From JAJPXC01 sp964562375 (lineage in GTDB: Bacteria > Bacteroidota > Bacteroidia > Bacteroidales > Muribaculaceae): a stretch of DNA of 28,622 bases. The stretch is from NCBI GenBank assembly GCA_964562375.1, contig CAZLSW010000040.1, positions 1-28,622 of the forward strand. Reading direction: 5' to 3'. The position numbers and the translations under genes were made by a program. Within the stretch, counting starts at the first letter, position 1. Each line of letters starts with the position of its first letter. The notes beneath the pieces were generated by a model. That model worked only from the letters and a program-made list of their open reading frames with translations. It was not told where the DNA came from and did no database searches. Positions 1 to 9,700 of this stretch are shown here, one piece after another.

Positions 1-158
1 CCCGTTTCGCCCATAGCCAAAAAATATTGGACCTCAGACAAAAGTATTACGGCATTTACAGCGAGTTCCTGACCCAACAACAAATCCGCCGTGTCTATGA
101 ACTGGAACGACAAATGATGGAACGGCTTGCCAAACGTGGTAAAGAAGCAAATAGATAA
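1..158 (+). CDS. C-terminal fragment of a small helical, probably Spy/CpxP-like (LTxxQ) protein
   Basis: An open frame enters from the left edge (first full codon at position 3) and stops at TAA 156-158, leaving about 51 residues. The fragment is charged and helical, rich in Gln, Arg, Lys and Glu, with the segment FLTQQQIRRVYELERQMMER near its end. A phrase of the form 'FLTxxQ...VYELE' recalls periplasmic Spy/CpxP-like heavy-metal or stress chaperones with LTxxQ motifs, which in Bacteroidales often sit in ECF sigma-factor loci. The family call is tentative because the N-terminus is off the window. The next gene starts 32 bp downstream on the same strand, so the two may share a transcript. Confidence 0.55.
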   Translation, partial: RFAHSQKILDLRQKYYGIYSEFLTQQQIRRVYELERQMMERLAKRGKEANR

Positions 159-190
159 CCCACATAATAAGTACTTAAAATTCACACCGT

Positions 191-1462
191 ATGAAAGAGT
201 TATTTTTAGTAATGGCCGCAGCCATTGTGATGGCCACCAATGTGTACGCACAGGAACATATTATGGAGGTTTCGCCCGTCCAAACAGACATGGACAATGG
301 GTATAAAGGAAATCCGGCCGACCGATGTGGGGTTAGATTCTGCATCAATCTTTCCGGCGTGACAAAGGTGGAGTTGGAAAGTGTCGATGGCTACCCGTTG
401 GCAGGGGAGGCAAGCATCATCACATTTATTGCCTCGGATAAATCAGGTTTCACGCCCGGAAAGGAATTTTACATCACAACCTTGCCTTGCGACCTGCGCG
501 GAGGCTACCGACTTTCTTTCCACCGGAACGGGCTTGTAGCACACTACTTTGGCGTACATCAAGTTGTGGAGCAAGGGAAATTCATAAGTCCTTCCGACTT
601 GGTGGAGAGCGAGTTGGCGTTTGAAGAACCCAATGCTCGGCTTGTGGAAAAGGAGCGACCGAAAATGGATGCTCAAACACATCGGCTTATAGTGCAGTAC
701 CGCAGAAATCAGACGGAGGCCAACAAACAGGCATTGCTTGATCGTATAGGCATCCGTTACGACAAGGTGGTAGCACGTAAGAAGAACAAACTAAGGGAGT
801 TGGAGCGAGAGGCAAGGACTTATCAGATAGTAGAACACATACAGGAGATTGTGAATGAAATGGTGAACAACCGCGATGTCCGCATACAGCAACAGTTCCT
901 CCGCTTCATTGACCCTCGCCGTGATGAAGACCCCAAAGACAGCTGGATGGTGCTCCGCGGCGCATCTGCCTCAAACGCTTACATTGGCTATACGCCAGTG
1001 ACCAATGCCGAATATGCCGCCTTCAAGTCGGGATTCGTCTATGTGGCTGGGGCTGAGAACTATCCTGTAACGAACCTAACTATTGAGGACGCAATAGCCT
1101 ATTGCGACTGGCTTACAGCTAAAGACCCACGATACACTTACCGCCTGCCATGCGAAGAAGAATGGGTACTTGCCGCCGGACACATGCCCAAGGATGTGGC
1201 GATGAACTCGGGCCATGCAGAAAACGGGCTGACAGCCGTGGACGCTTACAGCCAAAGCAAGGGGGCTTGCGGAGGTATAGACTTCTGGGGCAACTGTTGG
1301 GAATGGACGTCATCGACAGATGCCAACGGACAGCATATCATCAAGGGCGGTAGCTGGAACTCCAAACGCGATGACTGTCGCAGCGAGAAGTCAGATGTCG
1401 TAAGAAACGGCACACAAGGTTATTCCAACGTCGGTTTCAGGGTGGTGAGAGTTATGAAATAA
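191..1462 (+). CDS. Secreted SUMF1/formylglycine-generating-enzyme-like protein, probably not a true FGE
   Basis: A 423-residue protein with a signal peptide at residues 1-20 (cleavage near VYA-QE), so it acts in the envelope. Residues about 25-145 form a beta-rich domain I do not recognise. Residues about 150-240 are charged and predicted helical. Residues about 260-420 carry the FGE-sulfatase (SUMF1/EgtB/PvdO) fold signature: PVTNAEYAAF, then the AIAYCDWL and YRLPCEEEW block, GNCWEW at 367-372, KGGSWN at 385-390 and GFRVVR near the end. Aerobic FGEs use two copper-binding cysteines after the GGS motif. Here the second is kept (Cys396) but the first aligns with Ser391, so classic sulfatase activation is unlikely. 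Bacteroidota often reuse this fold in secreted proteins of unknown role. No sulfatase gene is nearby. The region looks more AT-rich by eye than the genes to its right. Confidence 0.85.
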   Translation: MKELFLVMAAAIVMATNVYAQEHIMEVSPVQTDMDNGYKGNPADRCGVRFCINLSGVTKVELESVDGYPLAGEASIITFIASDKSGFTPGKEFYITTLPCDLRGGYRLSFHRNGLVAHYFGVHQVVEQGKFISPSDLVESELAFEEPNARLVEKERPKMDAQTHRLIVQYRRNQTEANKQALLDRIGIRYDKVVARKKNKLRELEREARTYQIVEHIQEIVNEMVNNRDVRIQQQFLRFIDPRRDEDPKDSWMVLRGASASNAYIGYTPVTNAEYAAFKSGFVYVAGAENYPVTNLTIEDAIAYCDWLTAKDPRYTYRLPCEEEWVLAAGHMPKDVAMNSGHAENGLTAVDAYSQSKGACGGIDFWGNCWEWTSSTDANGQHIIKGGSWNSKRDDCRSEKSDVVRNGTQGYSNVGFRVVRVMK

Positions 1463-1593
1463 GCAAGCCGCAATTTAATCAGAGTAAATCTCATTTAATT
1501 ATCTGGACATGGAATCTTTTTTTCGACCTTGTCATACCAACAAATTTATCCAAGGATTTTCTTGATTTGAGGGTTGGCGCCCATAGTCCTGTT

Positions 1594-3762
1594 CTATAAG
1601 CGCACTTTGTGAGAGGAGATGGGGGTGACCAGCAGGTAGATGCCTGAGGGGAGGTTCCCAACGTGGATGTAGCCGTGGCTGGAAGCGATTTGTCGGCCGT
1701 CTATTGTGTAGAGTCGCAGCAGGGGACAGTCGTCACCGGGGATAATGACCGAGACGAAGTCGCCTTGGCGACTAACTATCGGCTGTGTGACAGCGCCGAG
1801 AATAGAACCCACGCCGGATGTTGCTAGGGCTCTGGTAACCGCTGCTTGGGCGTCGACACACCCCTCTCCCCAGCGAGGGTCGTCGAAGTCATCAAAGGAT
1901 TTGTTGGAGGTTTCCAAGATAATGTCACGCACCTCCGAGGGTGAAAGCGAGGGATTGGCTTGCAACATCAAAGCGGCTACACCGCCAACCAATGGCGACG
2001 ACATCGATGTGCCACACTCAGCGCCCCAATAGTAGGTGCGTCCGTCGATGGCAACGGCGTCCACCATATGTGACACCGAGGAGGGATAGACTTCTCCCGT
2101 ATAGGAGGGATAGGATGATACCACATAGTTTCCGGGGCCAGAGATATGGGGCATTTTACGGCCATCACGCAATGTGCCATAACCCGAGAAGTCGGCAATA
2201 TGGCCTACAGTGTAATCATATCCCTTGGTGCCACCTGAGAGCAATGGCCACTGGTTGCGGGAAGAGCATGCGCCTACTGTAATCACATTGTATCCAGTAG
2301 CGATATTGGAGATGGATTGCGAGGAGTTGCCCGAGAGCATTCCTGAGATGTAACCCCAATTGAAATAATTGGCCGAGGAATGGGCGTACCCGTCCACCTC
2401 AACTCCGGGGTCGCCAATCACCACCAAGCGAATGTAGCATCGTCCAATCTCGTTGCCGCGTGTGTAACGGTTGTGGAAATCCACTTGGACAGCCACGTTG
2501 TAACGGCCGTTCTCGGGGTCAGTTCCGTAGGAAAGTGCCAAATAACCGGTGCCCCAATTAGCCATCTCGGATGACACTTGGGCTCCCTCGATTCCGTAAT
2601 CTTGGCTGCTCACTATCCATTGGCCTTCCTCGCCGTTACCCACGACGGGGGATGTGAACACCACGGTCTTGTTGGTACAGTCGAATAGCTCTATTCGCAT
2701 CCCGAAGGGTCGTGAATCCACGCTCCAAAAATCAGCCGGGCCATAAATATAACGGTCGTGCCACTCCCAGCCATCGCATAGGAAAGTGGAGAACTCCGAG
2801 GTTTCCTCGTCGAAAGCGAGTTGAAGGCTGTTCTTGCCATTTCCCTCGTTTCCTGCCGAAATGCACACCACGGCTTCCTCTCCAATTAGGTCGAGATATT
2901 GACAAAAGAGGGAGGAGCCATCGTGGGGGCCGGTATAGCTCCCCACCGACATATTAATGACTGCCGGCTTGCCCTGCTCGCGGGCGTAGTCGAGAATCTC
3001 CTCAGCTCCAGCAAGGATACAAGCGTCGGTAAGCATCGACGTTGTGGCCACGATATCGGCGCCAGTGGCAACGCCGTGGTACTGGCCGTAGCTTCCAGTC
3101 ATGATTCCGGCCACATGGGTAGCATGGTTTTCAGTGATGTCGTCCATGGTCCACGATGCGATTTCGGCTAATGTTTCAGCACGCTCCTCCAGAGCGAGGG
3201 TATCGCGGTAAGCCACGATTTTTCTTACTCGGGTGTTTCCGTCCTTGTCCCAAAAATTAGGGTGATGGGGTTCAAAACCAGTGTCGCAGAAGCCAACAAC
3301 CACCCCTGAGCCGTCCAAGCCATCGGGAAACTCAGCCGAAGGTGAAACCGCCTCGTCAACGCGAGCCATTGGGCGTGCCAAGTCCATCAGAGGCACGTTG
3401 CGGCTGTCCAAGCTAGCTGAATTGATGCGCGAGAATGTGGATAGCCACCCTACTTGGTCGGTAGGGATATATGCGAGCACTAGGTCGTCGCGTCGACGCA
3501 GAATCTTGCATCCTTTCTCCTCCATTTCGGCGATAGCTGAGTCGTCGGTGATTCTCAAAATCGCGGGGTAGTAGGATTGGGAGGATTGAGCTTTGAGAGC
3601 CTCTGGTTGGGCGTGCCTTAGAGCTACTTCTCCCGCTTGGATGCCGGCCGCGGCAAGGCGAGAACGGCAATCAAGATTAGAGGCGGCGAAAAGGGTAGGG
3701 GAGGCAAGGAGCATCCCGGCTATAAGGTTAACGTGTAAGCGAGAGGTTAAACGAAATGCCAT
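1594..3762 (-). CDS. Subtilisin-like (S8) serine protease with C-terminal T9SS sorting domain
   Basis: A 722-residue secreted protease. A signal peptide covers residues 1 to about 26 (hydrophobic VNLIAGMLLASPTLFA). The S8 catalytic triad is visible: Asp160 in FCDTG, His213 in NHATHVAG (usual HGTHVAG with Gly to Ala) and Ser586 in GTSMSSP; the oxyanion-hole Asn305 lies in SAGNEG. A beta-rich insertion of about 170 residues separates the Asn and Ser blocks. Residues about 655-722 resemble a type A T9SS C-terminal domain (LYTIDGRQI, then LPSGIYLL, ending in HKVRL), predicting export through the SprA translocon and surface attachment or release. The ATG at 3760-3762 lies inside the 3' end of sprA (35 bp overlap). 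The next Met (residue 17) would destroy the signal peptide, so the overlapping start is preferred. Substrate is unknown. Confidence 0.92.
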   Translation of the reverse strand: MAFRLTSRLHVNLIAGMLLASPTLFAASNLDCRSRLAAAGIQAGEVALRHAQPEALKAQSSQSYYPAILRITDDSAIAEMEEKGCKILRRRDDLVLAYIPTDQVGWLSTFSRINSASLDSRNVPLMDLARPMARVDEAVSPSAEFPDGLDGSGVVVGFCDTGFEPHHPNFWDKDGNTRVRKIVAYRDTLALEERAETLAEIASWTMDDITENHATHVAGIMTGSYGQYHGVATGADIVATTSMLTDACILAGAEEILDYAREQGKPAVINMSVGSYTGPHDGSSLFCQYLDLIGEEAVVCISAGNEGNGKNSLQLAFDEETSEFSTFLCDGWEWHDRYIYGPADFWSVDSRPFGMRIELFDCTNKTVVFTSPVVGNGEEGQWIVSSQDYGIEGAQVSSEMANWGTGYLALSYGTDPENGRYNVAVQVDFHNRYTRGNEIGRCYIRLVVIGDPGVEVDGYAHSSANYFNWGYISGMLSGNSSQSISNIATGYNVITVGACSSRNQWPLLSGGTKGYDYTVGHIADFSGYGTLRDGRKMPHISGPGNYVVSSYPSYTGEVYPSSVSHMVDAVAIDGRTYYWGAECGTSMSSPLVGGVAALMLQANPSLSPSEVRDIILETSNKSFDDFDDPRWGEGCVDAQAAVTRALATSGVGSILGAVTQPIVSRQGDFVSVIIPGDDCPLLRLYTIDGRQIASSHGYIHVGNLPSGIYLLVTPISSHKVRL

Positions 3763-6700
3763 ACGAGGTGTTGGTGGTGGGATAGGATGAGTTGGATACG
3801 AGAGGTGTGTTCACTTGGTGGTCGAAGAATGCCGACACGGTCAAGCGCTTGCTCATGATGTAGGAGGCCATGATGTTCATGGTGAACGTGCGCGCGCCTG
3901 ATGTGGGCTGGGTGTAGCGGCTCTCCAAGCGACGTATAAGCGCCTGGGTGGTAGACAGGGAGAAGTCGGCGTTGATCGACAGGTCGTTGCTAACACCCGT
4001 CTGCGATCCCTTGATTTTGAGTACCGAGTTGAAGCCAACGATCTTCCATCCGGCGCCGATGGTCAAGCCTTTGGTGGTGGATTCCACGATTTGGCCAGCC
4101 GAGGAGTTGAGGGTCAACGTGCGGGCGTCGCGATATTCCGCGCTCAGGGTGATATCATTCTTCATCGTCACGCTTACGCCCAAGAGGGGAGCGAATTTCT
4201 CAGTAATGGCTACCGATGAGATGTTGAACGGCGACGACGGGATAGGCTCGCCCGAGAGTTCATCAAGGGTGAAGCCCTTGTTTCCGTCCACGCTCAGCCA
4301 GTTGAGGTAGGATGTGTAGGAGCCTACCGAGTAGGTACATTGGTAGGCGTGGCTCAGAGTGAACGACTTGAAGATATTCTTGAGATTGCCTATGTTGATA
4401 AGGCCGTCGTAGGTGACACGCCAGTTGGGCAGCACGTGGGCGAACGAGGGGAAGGGATCGAGCCACTGCTTGTTGGGGTCGGTATTGCCGTAGGCCGAGA
4501 GGAACGCGGGAATCAAGACATCGGGCGAAGTCTCGGAAACGGTGCCCACGCTCGGGTCAAACACTTGTCCGGCGTGGATGTTGTCCTTCATGAATCCAGT
4601 GGTAGGATAGGTGGTTCCCAAATACATGTTCTCGTAGCGCTGGCGGATGATTGACACGTTGTCGCAGAACTTCTCGAAGGCTCCCGACCAGTATCCGTTT
4701 TCGGCTTTCGACGAGCGCAGGGAGGTGCCGATGGCGCAGTAGGTCATGGTAAACGAGCCGGTGCGAGTAATGGGCATGTCGTCGTACATGAACTGTATCT
4801 GCTTCGTGCGATTGTCGGTGCGATTGGTGGTCAATTGTATCTTCAGGCCACGGATAGGCTCGAGGTTAAGCTCCAGGCTAAGCTCGTTGCCTTGCGACCA
4901 GATGGCGGGCGAGGTTTGGCCGTCGTCGGTAATCAGCCAGCCACGGTCGAGGGCCTTGTTGATGTAGCTTTCATCGGTAAAGCCGAACGCGAAGTCCAAG
5001 CCCGGTGACAATGGGCCATATTTGCCCGATTGGCCAAAGGCGTTGCCGATATCGTTCTGGAACAACGGCAGCGACAGCGAGTGGGTGGATTTCCACTTCA
5101 CCGAGGCCGAGCGAGGGCTCATAACGAAGCGTGTGGCGTGGTCGCCAATCTCTTTCCACACCGAGCGCTCCTCTTTGAGGATTTCGGTAATGGCAAACTT
5201 GATATTGTCGTCGCCCTTGGTCAACACTTCGATTGAGGACGCGTCAATCACTCGAGTCTTCACCGGGAATGGGGTGCCGTCGGTCTTGGTGGCAACCACT
5301 TTCACTTTCTTGTTTCGCAGGTTGTGCTTGATGACGATGGTGGTGTCGGGCTTGAGTTTATAGGTACGCTCGAATTTCTTGGGTTTCTTGTCCTTGCTGG
5401 CCGTTTGACGGGTGGACGAGGAAAATCGCTTGTTCACCTCTTTGAGGTAGTTGAATTTGTTGTAGAATGTCTCAAAGTTGATGCGGCCGTCAACGTTCCA
5501 GGAGGCCTGGTTGGAGATAGTGTTGCCAAGGAACACGTCGTCGACCGTGGCGCCACGGTCCCAGCGATAGGTGGCGTTATAGGTCACCGATCCGGTCAAG
5601 AAATCCAGCACTGGAATCTTGGAGAAGGGGGCCTTGTAGGTGCCAGTGAATGTTTGGTTGTAAGCCCAAGGGGTACCGAGGGAGAGGATTGACGACCAAA
5701 CGGTGTCCTTCCACTCCTTGTACTTGTCGGGGAACAATTTTTTGTTCACTGCTCCCGTGGTCTCCTCGATGCGAGCCGAGGTGTTGGAGGTGAACTGGAA
5801 GGACAGCTGCTTGGTGAGGTTCCATTGTAGTGACAACTGTCGATCCCAGAGGAAGTTCTTGGACACCGACACGGGCATCTCAAAGTAGACGTCGGTCTCC
5901 GAGCGCGTCTGCTGCTCGTAGTAGTAGCGGCTCATGGTGGTGAGGAACGTCAGGTTGTTGAACATCCAGTTGATCTCCCACTCCTTCAAAAATTTCAGAT
6001 TCTTGTTCTTACTCTTGATCCAGCCGAAGGGACGCAGGCCTTTGATGTAAGGAGTATAAGAGTATTGGAACGATCCACGGTAGTCGTTGGTGTACTCATA
6101 TTCGGTGGTGGGATCCATCTTCGTCTGCTTGTTGAAGGAGAAGTTGAACGTAAAGTTGGCGGGATCCCACGGCATGGGGTTCTTGCTCTTGATGTCGAAT
6201 TTCAAGCCGGATATGGAGAAGCTCTTGATGGTGGTTTTCTCCACGGCGTAGTTCATGATGGAGTCGCGTTGTTGCTTGGTGGCGCAATCGTCGAGAGCGT
6301 CCTGGAGGAGCACGTCCTGGTCGAGAGGGTTATACTTGGGCTCGGTGCGCTCCTTGGTGATTGAGTAGTAGACGGGGGCGGTAAGTTTCACCTTTTCGGG
6401 CAACAATTTACCCACGTCGCCCTGAACGGCGAAGTTGTACTGGTAGTAGTCGTCCATGTTGCGGTCGTTGAGGCTCTGGTCGACGGAGCCGAAGCCAGCG
6501 GTCTCGATATGCGTGCCGAAATTGAGGGTGGCGATGTCGCTAAGGCCAAGAGTGGCATTGGCCTTCAAGGCCCAGCCGCCGTCCTCGTCGAAATCGGTTA
6601 CCTTAAGCTCATTGACCCACACGGTGCCAGCCTTGGTAACGGATGAGTTGTTGCGCACGCCGATGAGCATCACACGCACATCGGACAAGGAGGGGTTGCC

Positions 6701-9700
6701 CAGCACCGAGATTGTGTTGTTCTCGTTGTCGGGGTCGCGCCCAGTGTAGAGCGTTGAATAGCCCACTCCGGAACCCTCCATGGCTTTCTCCTTGTTACGC
6801 TCTTTTTTGAGGTCGACAAGGTTTTGGAGGGTAAGGTCCATATAGTTCTGTATAGGCCACACGCGGGCACGGTCGGCCGAGTTGTCATTGTACTTGCCAG
6901 CGGGGGTGAGGCTCAATGGAATGGCGTACTCGTAATAGTTGTTCTTGACATCGGTACCCAAGCGCACAATCAGCGACAGTTCGCCGGATTTGAGGTTGGT
7001 TTGGTCGTCAATCAGGGCCTCGGCGTGAACCCACATCTGCAGTTTCTTGTAGTTGCGCAGGTCGTAAGATGTGTTGCGATATACGGCTCGAGCGTCGCCA
7101 GCTTGTAGGCCAGTGACCTTAAGCGACATAGATTGCTCGTTGAGCTGGGTAATCTGGGATTGTCCGGGGTCGGTGATACGGCTCACTCCGGGAGGCAAAA
7201 CGTAGTTGACAGGTTCGCGGGAGGAGTTTTCCTCGATGTTGACAATCGACACGTCAAGCTCGCCCTCGGCAGGGGTGTCGCCGCGGGTGTTGAGGTTGAA
7301 ATCGTAAGTGCGCCACTCGCCACGCACCAGCTCCAGGGTCGCGAAGCGCAAGTGGGTGACAGCCTTGAAGTTGGTCATGAAGATTCGGGCGAAGCGGATG
7401 GTGGAGAAGTCGGATATGGAGCCCACCTTACGCTCATAGTCGCTCAAAGGTATCTTGAACTGGTACCATTCCACCTCTTGGTCCTTGCCGTCACGGGTGC
7501 GCACGAGCGACACCTGTTTGTCGGTGATATAATTGTGGCCCACCACCAAGTCCTCGGGACGGATTGACACCTTGTATTGGTAGTAGCGCTCGTATTCGTT
7601 GAGGGTATTGTCCTGGTTGATGTCCTCCACGTCGGGAGTGGAACGTGACGACTGGTAGAGAGGTTCGTCCACGTCATCAGGGTCAAGGGAGTTTCCTTCC
7701 ACGCCGTTGTAACGTTTGTAGCGCTCGAGAATCGACAACCGCTCCTCATCGTAGTCGTATCCACGGAAGAAGTGGTAGTTGTCGCCAGCGGGGTCGTTGA
7801 AGGGGGAGAACTTGTCGTCCTGCATGCGTGAGATGGCAGTGGATGAGAGCTTGGAACGCAAGCGGTCAAGGTAATCGGAATAGCTGGCGTGGGTAAACTC
7901 CATGTCGTTGGGCAGGCCGTCCAGACCCACGTCCTGCACCCTGCGGGAGCCGGAGTTGTTGTCGAAGGAGTAGGTAAGCGACGTTTGGTTGGACACACGG
8001 CCCCACACGGTCTCCTGCAGCGTCGAAGTGTTGCCGTCGTAAGGGATACCGTTCTCGTAGCTCTTCAATCCGTCCTTGAGAATATCCTCGGATACCTCAC
8101 CAAAGTTGAAATATAGGTCACCTCCCTCCTGGTTGTCGAGGTCGGGGTCGAGGAACGGATTCATCAGCCAGAATTGCACGTACTCGATATTGGATGATTC
8201 AAAATCGGTGTTGTCCATCTTGCGCATGATGCCACCCCAACGCTTTTCGGGATATAGCAGGTTGCCATCCTCGTCGATATTGGTAGCGTCGAGGTTGTAG
8301 GGGCCGCGCTCGGTGGGGTAGAAGGAGAGGTTGAGGGTTTGGATAGTCGACGACTCGCCGTAGGTCAATTGACGGTCGGGATAAATCTCGCGGGAGGTGA
8401 CCTCACGCACGTAAGGGTTGGAGAGCTGCTCGAGGTCGGAACGGATATAACCAGGGCACAGCGAGGAGTTGCGCTGCGTGAACATTCGGTCGATATAGTA
8501 CCAGTTGAGCAAGGCTCGGTTGTAGCCGTATTCCACGTTGTTGGACAGGCCAGCCTCAGGGAAGAGCGCATCGGTGCCGCTCTCGTAGGGTGTAGATGCC
8601 AGAGTCCAGGAGTAGGGGGAGCGCAAGTCTATCCCAGTCTGGGTTGACTCAAAGTCGTCGATATAGGAGCTGCCTTTGGTGGAGCCTGATTTTTGCTGAT
8701 GAGGGACGAGCTGGGCGAACTCGGCTGTAAGGTTGAATTTCGAGGGCTGCGTGGCGTTGACTGTGGGGATTTTGTTGAGCCAGTTGGTAAGCCACATGAA
8801 TTCCTGATTGTAGGCCAGGTTTAAGCCCCACATGGTGTTGTTGATAATCTCGTCGCCGATGCTCACCTTTTCGGTCAAAGCCTTCTCGGAGAAGTGCAAG
8901 ATGGTACCGCCGATGGTCAGATTCTTGTTCCACTTATACTGCAAGTCCAATCCCAACAGGGTCTTTCGCTGCATGGAGAATAGCGACTGGTTCTCAAGGG
9001 TGACATTGATGCTTTGGCCCGAGTCGATTATACTCTGGTTGGTGATCGTGACGATACCCATGGAGTAGTCGACGGTGTAATCGCTGTTCTCGGTGAGGGT
9101 GACGCCGCCAGCGGTTACGACAACCGAACCTCGCGGCACATTCATGGCGTTCAAGCGTATCTGCGCGCCCGAGGAGGCTTGATATTGTCCTTTGAGGATA
9201 AATTTGTTTTTGTCGGCAAATTGTTGGGCTACAACCAGTGTGGAGTCGTAGAGCTCTTGGTAGCAATATTGGTCGGCGAGTACCGAGTTGTTAATCTTCT
9301 TGCGCAAGTGGCTACCGAAAGGCTCCACCACGGGGAATATAATCTTGCCGGTGGAGGCCAACACGGTGTAACCCTCCAAGAAGTCAAAGAATCCGTCGGA
9401 GTTGCTCTCTTGGTTGGAGTCCAATCGGTCGAGGTTCATCACCTGGAGCAGTGGTTTATCAGAGATGCCGGTAACAGGGAGGTAGTTGATTTGGGTGCCC
9501 GTGGTGTCGCTCAGGTAGTAGATGTTCATCTTGAAGTTGGTGCTCTGCAGCTGGTAAGCGCCTAAGGAGTACACGTTCTTCATCATCAGCTTCCACATAG
9601 GCAGGCGGGGAGCCACGGTGGTGCCCTTGAGCATCTTCAGGTAAATCGACTGGGAAGTGGTGGTGATATCCGAGGAGAACTCACCCACTTGGTAAACCTG

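Noticed and set aside
1463..1593. A bidirectional terminator between the convergent FGE-like and protease genes
   Set aside because: Only 4-5 bp stems are visible (for example ATCCAAGGAT) and no stem is followed by a convincing T-run.
7133..9565. Several 90-180 codon frames on the strand opposite sprA
   Set aside because: They have no signal, motif or spacing of their own, and the giant sprA frame is uninterrupted across them.
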